Origin: Monosiga brevicollis MX1
Taxonomy: Eukaryota > Opisthokonta > Choanoflagellata > Craspedida > Salpingoecidae
Assembly (NCBI RefSeq): GCF_000002865.3
Contig: NW_001865040.1
Coordinates: 1,933,285-1,997,284, forward strand
Length of the DNA stretch: 64,000 nucleotides
Direction of reading: 5' to 3'
In this document: positions 1 to 11,547 of the stretch, piece after piece
How positions within the stretch are numbered: the first letter of the stretch is position 1
How the letters are laid out: each line of letters starts with the position of its first letter
Program-made: the position numbers and the translations under genes
The notes under the pieces: model-generated
The model's database searches: none
What the model was told of the DNA's origin: nothing
The model's input: the letters and a program-made list of their open reading frames with translations, nothing else

Positions 1-2578
1 TTGAAGATCCGGAAGCAACCGCAGCTGTTGTTCCAGTTTTTGCATACCCGCCTCCATGGCACGAGTTTCTTCATCTCCAGCAGTCGGAGCATCTACGGCT
101 GAGCTGGCTTGGAAAGCCGCAAAGAGGTCTTCCTCTTCCTCCTCATCAGGGCGGTGTTGGCGGAGAAGGCGAGCATAGCGTTCCACCACGCCGTTCTCAT
201 CGTAACGCTCGAGTGGCGCAGGCAACAGGGAATGGAAAACAGAGCGCAACACCTTGGCGGCCTCAGCCAGGAGGCCATTGACGGCCAGCACGTCAGGATC
301 ATCATCATACTCGGCCAGCTCTTCTTCGCGCATCGGAAGTGGAAAGGGCAGGGCCCCAAGGCCTGATTCAGAGCTGAGTCCGACCGTGGGGTCAGCTGTA
401 TCGTCGGTTGAGGCGTTTTCGGCGTCCGCAGCAAAAGGGTTGACGTCGCCACGCAGCGAACCGCGACGAAGAAAGTCGGGGGCAAAAGGGTCAGCCGACT
501 GCCCTTGCTGTAGACGGCGTTCGCGGGCTTCGGCGCGCTTACGAAAAGCTTCCTCACGGCGCTCCACCTCTTCGCGTTCCGCAGCCTCAAGAGCGGCCTG
601 AGCTTCTGCTGCACGGCGCTGCTCGGCGTCTCGCTCGGCTTGCACCTCTTGCTGGGCCAACTCGAGGGCCATGCTTGCCTGCAAAGCTTCGTGCCGGGCT
701 TTCTCGACGCGCTCTTGCTCTTCGGGGGTCAGCTCAGGCGCGGGTTGGACCTTGACTTTGATCGGAGCTGAGGGGCCCTTTTCAGCCTTGGGCGCTGGGG
801 CTTGACCGCCAAAGGGGTTCCAAGCGGAGAGGCCATCGGTGGCAGTGGTCGGCACAGCAGAGGAAGGGGTGTCGCTCGGGCTGGAGGCGTCTTGCGAGGG
901 TTCAGCGGCGTCATTTTTGGGCAAAGCGGACGCCGCCATAGCATCGTCTGACGCGTCCTCGATCACGGGGCCTGATACAGCCGACTCTGCTTGATGCGTT
1001 TCTTGATGATGGTCAGAATGTGTCAGAGGTGATGGGCTGCGGGTGGATTTGGTGCTTGAACTTGCACTGCTCTTTTTGGAGGGGTTGGCCTTGCCCTGGC
1101 GAGCACTCTGAGCCTTGGTGGTTGACTTGGTCTCGGATGCCACGGTCTTGCCTTTAACGCTGGGTTTGCGGGTCGAGGCGCTTCCGGCTGCCGTGACTTT
1201 TGCCGAATTTTGGGTCGAAGCCTTCCTGGCCACTGATGTTTTGGTGGTGGCAGAGGTCGGGCGACCTGCCGCACCCTTGGTCGACTTTGAGCCCGTCGAC
1301 GTTGTGTTGTTGGCGGCGGACTTGGTGGCTTTGCTGGCAGTTTTACCGGTGCCGGCACTGGTGGCAGCAGTCTTGGCGGTCTTAGCAGTCTTGGCGGCGG
1401 CACTGGCCTTGGTTGGCTTGGGTGCTGCGACTGTTTTTGGGGTCTTTGAGGTAGAAGCCGGTGCTTTGGTAGCAGTGGACTTGGCCGAGTTGGAAGTGGA
1501 TGTTCGTTGAACTGGGCCAGCAGGTTTGGGGGACGAACGATTGGGTGTGGGCCGTGGTGATGATCGACCCCTGGATGCGGTTCGGGTGAGGGAAGACGCT
1601 CCTGTCGTCGTGCCTTTGGCAATCTTACCAGTCCCAGCTTTCTTCTTGGAGGTGGCCTTGACGCTGGATGATTTTTTTGGGGTCGGGGTCGTTGCTGGTG
1701 TAGACGTTTCGCTGCTGGTAGTGTCCTCTGCGTCACTGCCCGCACCCGTAACTGGGTCTTCAGCAAGGTCCTCAGGCTCGTTCGCGGATGCGTCTTGGCC
1801 ATGATCGCGGTCAGCAGACGCGACGGTGTCATCGGCCGCAATCGACGCTGGATCCTCAGAGGCATCACCCTGATTCTCTGCCTCAAGCTCATCGGTTTCA
1901 TCATTGTCCTCATCCATGCCAAACAAAAGTCCGGTGGGAAGGCCTCGAGCCTGGTGTGCCGCCGCCGGTTGTGAGCTGAGATTCGCAACTAACAGATAGC
2001 GTTTGACGTGCACCACGACCATGCGCGAGGGCTCACCTGACCAGCACGGCGTTGTTCGCGCTCTCGAAGACGTCGTGCATTGTAGGCCTCTTCATCTTCC
2101 TCCTCGTGCTCAGGCGCGTCAATCTAAGGCAATGGAGGCGGAACGGGTGGGCATGGATCGGCTTGATTTGAGCGGATGGTCAAATTTCAGTGCCCAAGCG
2201 TGTTGCCGAGTGAGAATTTACGAGGCCAGTACCTGTGCAGTTGCAGCTGGTGTCGCACCTCCCTACCAAGTCACATACACAGACACAGACACAGACACGG
2301 ACACAGACACAGACACACACACAGACACAGACACAGACACGGACACAGACACAGACACACACACAGACACAGACACAGACACAGACACAGACACAGAGGC
2401 GGTGAGCTGCTGCAAGAGACGCAGTGGCATCGAGCCGTAGACCACGGGGATACAAAGTGCATGCGCGAACCATGGTTGATTTCATGTCGGCTAGGTTATC
2501 ATCAAACATCTTCATCATATCAGCAGCCTCTTGCCGCGCACGAGCAACGCGCGCAGCCTCATCCTCACTCTCCGCCAT
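1..2578 (-). CDS. Unidentified low-complexity / coiled-coil protein, 3' part beyond the window
   Basis: I do not recognise the family. Exon 1 (2578-2471) begins MAESEDEAARVARARQ and ends after MKSTM in phase 0. Exon 2 is 2123-2037. Exon 3 starts near 1950 (intron 2036-1951) and stays open to base 1. After an acidic stretch (MDEDNDETDELE) there is a long Ser/Thr/Ala/Lys-rich basic region (about 1850-1050), then a probable coiled coil rich in Glu/Arg/Ala (about 740-530), then an acidic segment. Two NPF tripeptides (SAWNPFGG, GDVNPFAAD) and a DPF are present; in known proteins these bind EH domains or adaptor appendages, so an endocytic role is possible but unproven. Intron 1 holds a CACAGA microsatellite. 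The gene is head-to-head with RAD21. The reading frame is clear; the exon 3 acceptor has a weak pyrimidine tract and is less sure. Confidence 0.7.
2124..2470. repeat. (CACAGA)n / CA microsatellite inside intron 1 of the left-edge gene
   Basis: About 2275-2396 is a compound CACAGA/CACA tract with occasional CGGACA units. A longer block of roughly 55 bp appears twice in a row. It lies wholly inside the intron between exons 1 and 2 of the minus-strand gene. Open frames through it are artefacts of the repeat. Confidence 0.85.
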
Positions 2579-3252
2579 GACTTGAGGTGTTGCTTGAGCC
2601 CAACAGCGCCTCCCCGACCTGAGTCGAGCGCGATCAGCGGGCGCACAGTCCTTGCTCGTTCACTGTGCGTCTGCGCGAAAGAAGCCAAAGACCATCATCA
2701 ACAACAACAACAACAAAAAGCAAAAAATGATCTTGATCAGAACAGGTGTTGTTGCCGACGTCCCGTCCATCCTTTCCAAAAGTTGTCGGACTACCGAGTA
2801 ACACTTGGTACCATTAAGATCGGCTGACATTCTTGGTCACAACAACTTTTCAACGGCTTCAAGCCGTCGCTGGCCTGTTGGGGGCTGGAATGCAGCACAA
2901 GCTCAAAGTGTGACATTGTCAGACTTAACAGCAGTGAACCAAAGGACGCGCTTGCATTTGTTGTAACGGCGGCGATTCGCTTGACCTCAGCCGCCCGACG
3001 TTCGCTGTTTTTTTTTTTTCTTCTTCTTCGCAGCGGCAACGGCAGCTCCATTCGACCGGCTTTTGGCTGGAGCTGCATTTGATTGCCCCCCTCTCTGCCA
3101 AGGGAAAGGCAAGGAAGCAAGTTGCATTTCCTTTTTGGGGAGACTAGGACGTGTGGTGGTGCAACTTCCCCACCGCCTTTGTCTCTCCACTCGAGCCCTC
3201 TGCTCTGGACTCTGCTCGATTCTTTGACTCGTGACCTGATTGACCCGACACC
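2579..3252. promoter_or_regulatory. Divergent intergenic region (left-edge gene / RAD21)
   Basis: 674 bp between two start codons pointing away from each other, so it should hold both promoters and 5' UTRs. I see a short CAA repeat near 2697-2715 and a T10 pyrimidine tract near 3010, but no convincing TATA box and no coding signal. Confidence 0.5.
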
Positions 3253-5611
3253 ATGTTCTACTCCGATGTGATCTTGGCCAAGCGGTGAGTTACAAACGTT
3301 TGCGAAAGATGGAGGCCGTCCGATTGTAACCTTCTGTGGGCATGCATCTGTCTCTGGCGCCCCCCTGCTTTTTTTTTTTTCGCCTCGTCAAAGGTCGCGA
3401 CGTACCCGGCTGCCCCTCATCTCCATGTTCGTCCTCGAATGCTTGTGCTATCAGCGGTGCGCTGAGCAAAGTATGGGTGGCAGCTCATTGGACCAAGCGG
3501 CTGACCCGTAAGCAGATCAGTGATGCCAATGTTGTTGAGGCTTGCAATACCATCATCAAGCCGCCAGTCGAGCTAGCCCTGCGCACTTCAGGGCACTTGC
3601 TGCTCGGCGTGGTGAAGATCCACGACGAGAAGCAATCGACCCTCGTCTCCGACTGCAACTTGGCCTTTCATCGCATTCAGGTCCGGCCGAGATCTTCCCG
3701 TTGACTGGTCTGGGACTTTGCCGCCTCGTTCTTTCGCTGTTGGTGTCGGCAATGAGGAGGATTGGCGATTCTGTCGACAAATCGTTCCCGCCAAAATCCC
3801 TCTGTGAATTCTGACACCCCAGGACGTCTCTCTAGCGTGTGCCCCACTCACAACTGCTCGTGTGCATTCCTCTGATGATTGGGTGGTGGCGTCTATGGCG
3901 TTACATAAAGGTGGTCTTTCGCCCAGATGCCGTAGACGCTCCCAACACCACGGCTGCGTATGCCACCATCACCATGCAGGACGAGCTCGTGGACTTTGAC
4001 GACAACATGTTTGACGAAGTGTGCGTCCTGGTTGTCTCATTTCTCATGCTTGCCACTTGGTGCAATTGTGATTTGGTTCTCTTGGCCATCGTGTTTCGAT
4101 TTTCACGCCCCGTGGGCGCACAAAACTCATGGTCTCATGCTGACTTGTCAAACCCCTATCATCTGATAGAGAGTTGCCACCCCACGACGAGTTTATCGCC
4201 CCTCGCGACGACCTCATGATGGAGGAAGACTTTGTCACTTCATCTCAATTCCACGCGCGGGGGGCCGCGGACGAGCTTGATGATGCTTTCCCACCATTCA
4301 TGGAGCCGGAAGTGGGTCGTCACGACACCACCGTCGAGCAGGGCCGCGATCGCGATGACACGACCATGTTTGAGGATACAATGGACAAACCCATGGAAAC
4401 CTCCATGGCCCGGCTCAGCCCTGATCCCTTCCCACCCATGTTGGAAGACATGCCCGAGCCAGATTTGGCTGAGCCAGATGCGGCCCAACTTCAGGGCGGG
4501 GATGCCGCAGCTGACACCACCATGCCTGAATTGCCGGCAGCACCACACACGGCCACAGTGTGGAACGTGGTGGAGGATGCAGATGAAATTGAACTGCCGG
4601 CACGCGCCGCAGCCGCGCCTGCGCCAACTCGGCAGGGCAATCGACTATCCAAGCGCCGTTCGCGCAAGCTCGTCATTGACGCCGTCACCACCATCACCAA
4701 TGCTGAGATGAAGGCCAATCTGGCACCTGGGGGCAACAATGACCTTTCTCTGCAACCCTGGAGTGCCGAATTTTGGTTGGCCGAGTGGCCGCAAACGGGC
4801 CAAAAGCGGCGCTTTGAGGAGCATTTTGACCTGACTGAGGCTTTGCAGCCCTCTCTGGTGGCGATTGCCGCCAACCCCACGGTCGCCGGCGTGCTGCGTA
4901 AACGATTCCGGCCCGTGCAGCGGGCTGATTACGTGCCCGAGCGCATTGTTGAGACAGAGCTTCCCTTTGTAAAGGAGGATCTGCCCGAGCCTGATGCGCC
5001 AGACTTCAACATGACCGAGGATATGCAGCCTGGAGCGGCTATCGACTTTGATTTGGAGCCACCCGAGTTTAACGACCCGCTTGTACCAGAGGCTGACACG
5101 GAGGAGGCCACAACCTCACTTGCGCAGTCAGCACGCAAGGCGGCGCCCGTGCGTGGCCTCGATGACGAGGAAGACGAGGAGGAGGATGAGATGCTAGTCA
5201 CGTCGGCGCAGTTTGAGGCCGCGGGCTGGTCCAAGCGGACCAAGAAAATGTTGAGCAACTTTCAAACATACTTTCAAGAAACTGATGAGCTCAGCTATGA
5301 GACGCTCACGACAAATCACACTCGGTATGATATGCGTGCGACGCAACAGGGTCAAGGGACGGCGGGAAAGCCTCGAACTGTTGGCTGGGGGTGTGCTATA
5401 TTTCCATGTCCTGTCTTGTACACACGCTCACGTCATTGGGTGGTGCTACTCCTGACCATGGCTGCGCTTGGTGTTGCGTTTTAGGCGGGCTGCGGCGCAG
5501 ACGCTATTGGAGGTTCTCGTTCTCAAGTCCAAGGGCTTTATTGACGTTGAACAGGCTGAGCCGTTTGGCGACATTTCCCTGACAGCGCGCCCGCTGATGA
5601 TGCAGTCGTGA
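3253..5611 (+). CDS. RAD21: Cohesin kleisin subunit RAD21/SCC1
   Basis: This kleisin closes the cohesin ring between SMC1 and SMC3 in the nucleus. Exons: 3253-3284, 3455-3680, 3911-4020, 4170-5324, 5485-5611, giving 549 residues in one continuous frame. The N-terminal domain is diagnostic: MFYSDVILAKR, then KVWVAAHW, then LRTSGHLLLGVVKI, the SMC3-binding fold of the Rad21/Rec8 family. The middle is acidic and disordered. The last exon encodes the winged helix that binds the SMC1 head (TLLEVLVLKSKGFIDVEQ ... ISLTARP). Human RAD21 is 631 residues, so the linker is somewhat shorter here. The AATG-free start context (ACACC-ATG) and the invariant MFYS leave no doubt about the start. REC8 is unlikely because the N-terminus and the middle acidic blocks fit RAD21 better. 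Confidence 0.95.
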
Positions 5612-6222
5612 TTGCACAACGTGGGACGCCAGGCCGTTACGAATGAGGGCTGGCTTATTCGAATCGGACGTGTCCGGCTCTTACCTTTGTTCTTACCCCA
5701 GAGGGTTTTTGCTTTTGTTGGTGAATCTCGGCTCGTCGCTCTGTGGCTGCCTGCTCATGGCGTCCTGCCCTGCCTAGCTATGCCCAGTATCTTGCCGCTG
5801 TACAAATGTGTACTGGCCTCTCTCTTGCGTGTTTGTTTGCTGGCTTTTTCGTGTCGTCTGCGTGTCGGCTGCGTACACGTGCATGGCGGGCCATGTCCAT
5901 TCTATCGAGAGGTTGCGAGGCACCAAAGCCGCTGCTCTTGTTGGTGTCAGCCCAATATTGTCTTTGTATGCTCTGCTACTTTTTCTTCTCAGTTTTTGGC
6001 TTGTTTTGCTGTCAACTTTCCATGGTGTCTGGGGCTTCTTCTATCCGCCACCGTGTGTGCTGCCGATTTTCCTTGGTTAATTGATGATTATGCACGACAC
6101 AATGATCATGAAATCCTTTTTCGTGAAAAAAAAAAAAAAAAAAATCTTGGAAAAACAACTGCTCTTGTTCACATGTATGTCAATCAATTTTTGCACAACG
6201 AAAATCAAAGTCACTGAGCATC
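5612..6222. other. Intergenic region, RAD21 to DUF1295 gene
   Basis: 611 bp without a supported gene. It contains the RAD21 3' UTR, T/C-rich sequence around 5800-6070, and an A18 run at about 6126-6143 shortly before the next start codon. Confidence 0.5.
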
Positions 6223-7872
6223 ATGGTAGCCAACGCAGAGGCAGCCTTCTGGGCACACCATGCCAGCGCCCTCGGCGAGGCCAAGGAGGCCCTGCTCTCC
6301 GGCAAGGCCTTCTTTGAGTCAGTAATGTTGCGTCCTGTTTTTTTTGTGCAAAAATACGGTTCGGTTGGTTTGCTTGACCATGGCTCGCTGCCGCTCTCAT
6401 TCATGCCTCGCCATGCGAAGGCCCGTGGCCTGGTATCAAGATGAGAGCACGGATCCCATGGCATCCGCCTTGATCATTGGCTTTTACTTCTCTGTGTTCT
6501 GCTGGCTGGCGGCTCCCGCTTTGGGAGACTATTCCATCGTCGACCGTCTCTGGTCGATCCTTCCGGCCATGTACACGGTCTGTGCGCCTCCCGCGTCGAC
6601 CCTCCCCTCTGCATCGTCACATCGTCCCGTTGTCTCGACGCGATCTCACCGGTCTGGGCCACCACGGCCTCAAATTGGGTGTTTGATAGTGGCATTTTGC
6701 TTCCAAAGGAGGTTATGACCAACGCCTCACCATCATGGCTCTTTGGACAACCATCTGGGGTGCCCGCCTCACCTACAACTTTTTTCGTAAAGGTAGGCGT
6801 GCTGTTGCCTTCTCCCCTCCCGGTCCGCAATGTGCTTCGATCCCTAGCACCGAGCTCGTGTACGGCTGAAAGCCTCATGTGTGGCTATTGTTCGTAGGCG
6901 GCTACAAGCTGGGGCATGAGGACTACCGTTGGCCTTATGTTCGGGCTCAGATCCCGGCCTGGTTGTTCCAGGTTCTCAACCTGGTCTTTATCGCCTTCTT
7001 TCAGAACTGGCTCCTCATGATGCTCACTGCCCCTGCCTACGTGGCCGTCTTGGTGGATGACAAGACGCTGCAAACAGCTGACCTTATTGCAGCCGGCCTC
7101 TTCATGGTCTTTTTGGCCATTGAGGTCGTGGCTGACGAGCAGCAGTGGGATTTTCAGACCCTGAAGCACGCTCAACTGGCGGGCGGCATGCCTCTTCGCG
7201 GCGACTTTCGCCGCGGCTTTCTGAGCAAAGGGCTATTTGCACTCAGCCGGTACGAAGGCGTCGCTGCTATAACTGTTTCAAGATGGCCTGCTTCTCTCTT
7301 CTGTTGAGCTCTTCCTTCTCTTTCTTCTTTTGCAGCGCCTGCGCTCATCCAGTGGTGCCCTTTTGTTTGGCTGGATTTCTTTGTTTTTCTCCCTTTTGCG
7401 TGATCGCCAGCCACCCCAACTTTTTTGCCGAGCAGGTATGATGGTGCACGCACTTCATGTCTGTGGGCAAGGATCGTGCTCTCGCTGTTCTCAACACCTC
7501 ATGACGACGGTGGTCCATATAGATGATTTGGTGGTCGTTCTACCTCTTTTCTGTAACCTGCACGGGTCAACTGATCAACTGGACCATTCTGGGCCCCCTG
7601 ATTCTCTCACTCCTTTTCCAGACCTCCACGCCCCTGACCGAATCGCTCTCTTTGCAAAAGGTGAGCCACTGGATCTGTCGTTGGCCTTTCCTTGTACAGC
7701 CGCCGGGCATACCTTGCATTGGGCAATCGATGCTCCGTGCATTTTTCTCCAACTCATGATCGTCATGGCCTGCGCGTCCCAGTACCCTGCCTACCGTGTT
7801 TACATGCAGACGACCTCGCGCCTGATGCCCTGGTGCCCGGGCCCCAGCCTCGATGAGCTTAAACTGGAGTGA
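6223..7872 (+). CDS. DUF1295 / steroid 5-alpha-reductase-like membrane protein
   Basis: Multi-exon gene for a polytopic membrane protein of the DUF1295 family, related to the C-terminal domain of 3-oxo-5-alpha-steroid 4-dehydrogenases; substrate unknown. Exon 1 is 6223-6317 (MVANAEAAFWAHHASALG). Exon 2 starts at 6421 and carries ALIIGFYFSVFCWL and DRLWSILPAMYT. The next exons give TTIWGARLTYNFFRK, GGYKLGHEDYRW, several hydrophobic helices (LNLVFIAFFQNWLLMML), and then RHPNFFAEQ. The HPNFFxEQ block and the later MIWWSFYLF and YPAYRVYMQTTSRLMPW are family signatures near the cofactor-binding C-terminus. The stop is at 7870-7872. The exon 1/2 junction was chosen because the phase 2 donor GTCAGT avoids a stop codon that the phase 0 alternative would meet. 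A role in lipid reduction is inferred from family only. Confidence 0.85.
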
Positions 7873-7882
7873 ACTGCCTGAC

Positions 7883-7884
<2 letters not shown>

Positions 7885-7954
<70 letters not shown>
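7885..7954. repeat. (TG)35 microsatellite
   Basis: An uninterrupted TG dinucleotide tract just after the DUF1295 stop codon, in the 362 bp tail-to-tail spacer (7873-8234) shared with the FN3 gene. Nothing else is recognisable in that spacer. Confidence 0.95.
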
Positions 7955-7957
<3 letters not shown>

Positions 7958-8234
7958 TTGTGCTGTGTGCCTTCAGCTGCTGTGCGCTGCACATGCCCGG
8001 TCTCGCTTGTCTTCCACGTCAGATGCTCAAGGTTGTCGAGATGGCACGTGGTCAACTCAATTGGACGCAAGTCAATAGTAACATGATGGGAGGATAAACA
8101 AATCAAAACACACCAAAGCCGCAATCGGAGCATCTAAAGTGAAGAACAGGGGTAGGCCAGGCTGTGATCAAGTCCTTGCCACGATGGGTGGTTGGCGCAT
8201 AAAACAAAACAAAAACCTCTCGGGAAGGAGGAAA

Positions 8235-10080
8235 TCAGTCCCAAGCAAAGGTCATGTACTTGGCAGTCTCAGCTGCTCGCGCCTGGGCCGCCTCGACATC
8301 AGCATCCGTAATGGCTTCGGCCTTTTCGCGCTCCTGTTCCTTGGCTCGGATAGCTTCAAGCTCTATTTCGCGTTGTGCTTGCTCCTGAAGACGCTTTCGT
8401 TCATGTTCCTCTTTCATGCGGCGACGACGTTGTTGTTCCTTTTCCGCTCGACGGCGGCGCAACTCATCCAGCTCGCTCTGCAGCTCGCCAAAATCAGGTG
8501 CATTGTCCGTATCATAACCAGTCTCATCCTCATCCTCGTCCTCGCTCTCTGCCTCCTGGCCGTCGTCCTCTTGGTCAGACTGGATGGGGCGAGCATAGCT
8601 GATATCCTCCTCGTCAAGTGCACCCAAACCAGTGCCCCGCACGTGCACGCGATGTGCACCGTCCTCTTCATCTTCCAGCTCCTCCTTTTCACGGCGGGAT
8701 TGGTACCAGAGCGGCTGCGGATTCAAGGCCTGGAAGATGCGGCTTCGCTCCGGCTCGTCGGCGTTCTCCCGCTTGAACATTTGCGTGGCTTGCCGGCGGC
8801 GCTCCTCTTGCTCTTCAATCTTGGAGGGAGCGTCGATGAAGGAGGTATCAATGCCAGCACCAAGTCGAGACTTGGTCGACTTTTTGTTGGTCTCGGGTGC
8901 CCCGGACGAGGCTGCACGCGTTGCGATGGGTGCGGCGAGGGAGAGGGCGTGTGTTGTCGATTCGGAATTGGCCTCCTCGCTACTGATTGGAGTGTTACGA
9001 TTCGTGGCAACAGCCAGCCTTTCCGTTGTAAACTCCCGGACCGCTGCCCCTACTTCCGGACCTTCATCGCGAGGGTCGTCGATGCTGGCTTTCTCTACCA
9101 GGGCCTCCTGCGCCTTGGCCTGGCCAGAGGTCTGAGTGGCAGTCCCAGGAGCATCGTGGTCCTCCACAATGGGCAGTTGATCGCCTCGCTCGATGGCATG
9201 GTCCAACGTGAGTACCTCATCGGAACCAGCGTCTTCAAACTTGCTGGACACATGAGATGCGGCCTGTGACGGGTTTGGATCCTGAGCGTCTTGTGAGGCG
9301 TCCAAGGCTTGCCCGGATCGACGTCGCTCAGCTCGGACGTCTTTGCCTTGCTGCTCAGCGGCTTCGGCCAGGACAGCACGCGAGTCGGTAATGTCTGGAG
9401 TACTGCGGCGGGGCCTTCGATCTTTGCGCCGGATAGAGCCCTTAATTTCTTCTTTGATAAGGTCACCAGTAGCTCGGGCCACACTGGGCGCACCTTCGAC
9501 AGCCCCGTAATTATTGGACACGACGAGGCGAAACACATACCAACGGTTCTCCTCCAAGCCGGATATGACTGCGCTGGAGATGCGATCACAGCCCGAAACG
9601 AGAACGGTCCGACAACCGCCAACTTTGCCTCCGAGCTCAAACTTCTTAAAGTTGGCTTTGGCCCCCGCCTTTTTAACGGGCATGGCTTGCAGGACGATGC
9701 GCCCCACGCCTTGACGCAGTGGCTTCCAGCAGAGCAATGCGGCGTTGGCCGTGACCTGGGTGGGAGGAGACCAACCGGTGGTGTGGGGTGGGGAGCGCGG
9801 TGAGTGGGCCTGTCACCCGACGAAACGAAGAAGGTGGCCCTAGGTAGAAGAGGCCGAGAGAGGCGACCAGCAAGCACGTTCCGACCTGGACAATGGGTGC
9901 CGGCGGTGGGTCTGGGGGGGCCGTAGCTTCCGAGGCCAACTTGAGCTGGATCTGGCTCGGGGTCAGCAGTTCGGAGAAGACCTTGCCACTGCTGGTTCGG
10001 CGATTAACCGGCGGTGCAGGTTGCGGACCGGGCATGCCGCCAGCGGCAGCTGGAGCTTGCATTCGAATCTTAAAGGGCAT
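8235..10080 (-). CDS. Fibronectin type III domain protein with long acidic/coiled-coil tail
   Basis: Two exons, 10080-9886 and 9809-8235, joined in phase 0, give 589 residues. After MPFKIRMQAPAAAGG and a proline-rich stretch there is one fibronectin III domain across the splice site: TTGWSPPTQVTANAALLCW supplies the B/C strands, and SGLEENRWYVFRLVVSNNYG is the classic E/F segment (L-x-P/E-x-x-x-Y-x-F-R-V). No signal peptide or membrane helix is seen, so an intracellular role is likely. The remaining ~400 residues are charged and disordered, with ESEDEDEDETGYDTD and a C-terminal helix of R/K/E heptads (ELDELRRRRAEKEQQRRRR). I cannot assign an orthologue. A long plus-strand open frame over 8139-9269 is its shadow. 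Confidence 0.8.
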
Positions 10081-11547
10081 GATGACGCTGGAGAGCGCTC
10101 GGCAGCGGCTCAGATTGGGTGCAACAGGTCACGGCAGTGTCCGGTTTTGCCGCCGATGTTTCGCCAAAACGAGGCCGAAATATCTTTGTTGTTTTGAAGG
10201 TCTGGCTCTTGACGGGCCAGCCAAGCGAGGGCGTATGGGTGAGCGAGGTGGGATGTACGGGGCCCGCGACAGGCCCAGGGAAGTGCTAGATGGTCGGTGC
10301 GCAATGAAATACCATTGGCTCAACAAGGCAGCGGCTGTTTTTTTTTTTTTGTGCCCCTTTGCTTGGATTGTCCTTGCTTGGATTGTTAAGAACAATCGCG
10401 TTGTCCGCCCGCAAAGATCTCCTTGTTTGTTGGCGAAGAAACCTGGTCTGGCCGCTGGCGTTGATGGCATGCCAGGTTACATCGGGCGGACACCAAAACA
10501 ACCCGCCACAAAGTGCATGCATGCAAAGCCCACCACATCGTCAGACACAATGTCAGACAAGGTAATGTCAGATAATGTTTATGCAAATTTATGTATGGAT
10601 GAAGCCCGGTTTATGTGCGTTGACAGATTGGTACGGGACAGCAGGGTGAGATGCTGAGCGTGCAGGTCCGCAGCTGCGAGCGAGGGGGGCCCAACAAAAC
10701 GTGTCCCAACTTGCTTGATGTCACGAAACTTCATGGCACGAATCTCCGGGAAGAGCTGGCAGGGATATGGGTGGAGCGCTTGACGTGTTCAACATGGGGT
10801 GAGCGGTTCAGATAGATGAGAATGGCAGCGGCGAAACGGAAAATGGGGACGGGGCTCGAGGCGTGGTACTGGGGGCTTTGGCCACTAGGTCCCCAAATCC
10901 ATAGGTTCACCGGCCAGTGCCGTTTGCGAGCGGGTATCAAATGGAACTTTGTCATCATGTATCGTTGCAATGAGCACGCATGGGCCTGTGCTGCTGCCAT
11001 TGCTGGTTTAGGGTTGGAAGACCCGTGCCATCCCATGCCAACCTGTGGTCAACCTAGTGCACCTGCCCACAATTCCCGTCAACCACCCACCCCTCTTGCG
11101 CTGCGCTCGACGAGTGGGCGAGTGTGACACCGGCCCGACCACCTCCCTGAAGACCCGAGGTGGGTTGTTAGGAAGAAAGAGAACAGCAAGCGGAGCAAGC
11201 AGAAACAACATGAAAGGAGTGGTAACCACCCACACCACACACACACACACACCACACACTTGAGTGTAGAGTCAAAGGGGTAAGACACGTATAAATCCCA
11301 CACCCACACGCCAACGCCTCACATGTGCTTTGATGCACATGTGACTGCAGTACATCTCTGCGGGCTGGTGGCCCGATGGTCATTTTCTTCCTGCTCCTCC
11401 CCAAGATCATCACTCTTGACTCGCCCACACCGTCGTCCACACCGTCGTCCACACCGTCGTCCACCCCTGCCTTGGACGTTGTCCACGGCATTGTTGGAGC
11501 CAAAGAGTGTGAGCTCGGCTCAATTGGATCATCAGCACCTTTCGATC
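10081..11547. promoter_or_regulatory. Long divergent intergenic region (FN3 gene / ABCG)
   Basis: 1.47 kb, the longest spacer in the window, between two diverging start codons. It holds a T12 run near 10340, a short CA tract at about 11231-11258, and three tandem copies of a 12-bp unit (CGTCGTCCACAC, about 11430-11465) in the probable ABCG 5' UTR. The open frames in it lack coding character. I see no RNA gene. Confidence 0.45.

Noticed and set aside
1023-1988. A 321-residue minus-strand frame rich in Arg and Pro
   Set aside because: It is a frame-shifted shadow of the left-edge gene; the neighbouring frame reads as a natural acidic then Ser/Thr/Lys-rich protein and joins upstream exons in phase.
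2180-2462. Several open frames of CVCVCV, SVSVSV or DTDTDT type
   Set aside because: Translations of the CACAGA microsatellite inside an intron; no conservation or start context.
8139-9269. A 376-residue plus-strand frame
   Set aside because: It is antisense to the FN3/coiled-coil gene, whose frame shows domain conservation and exact splice phases.
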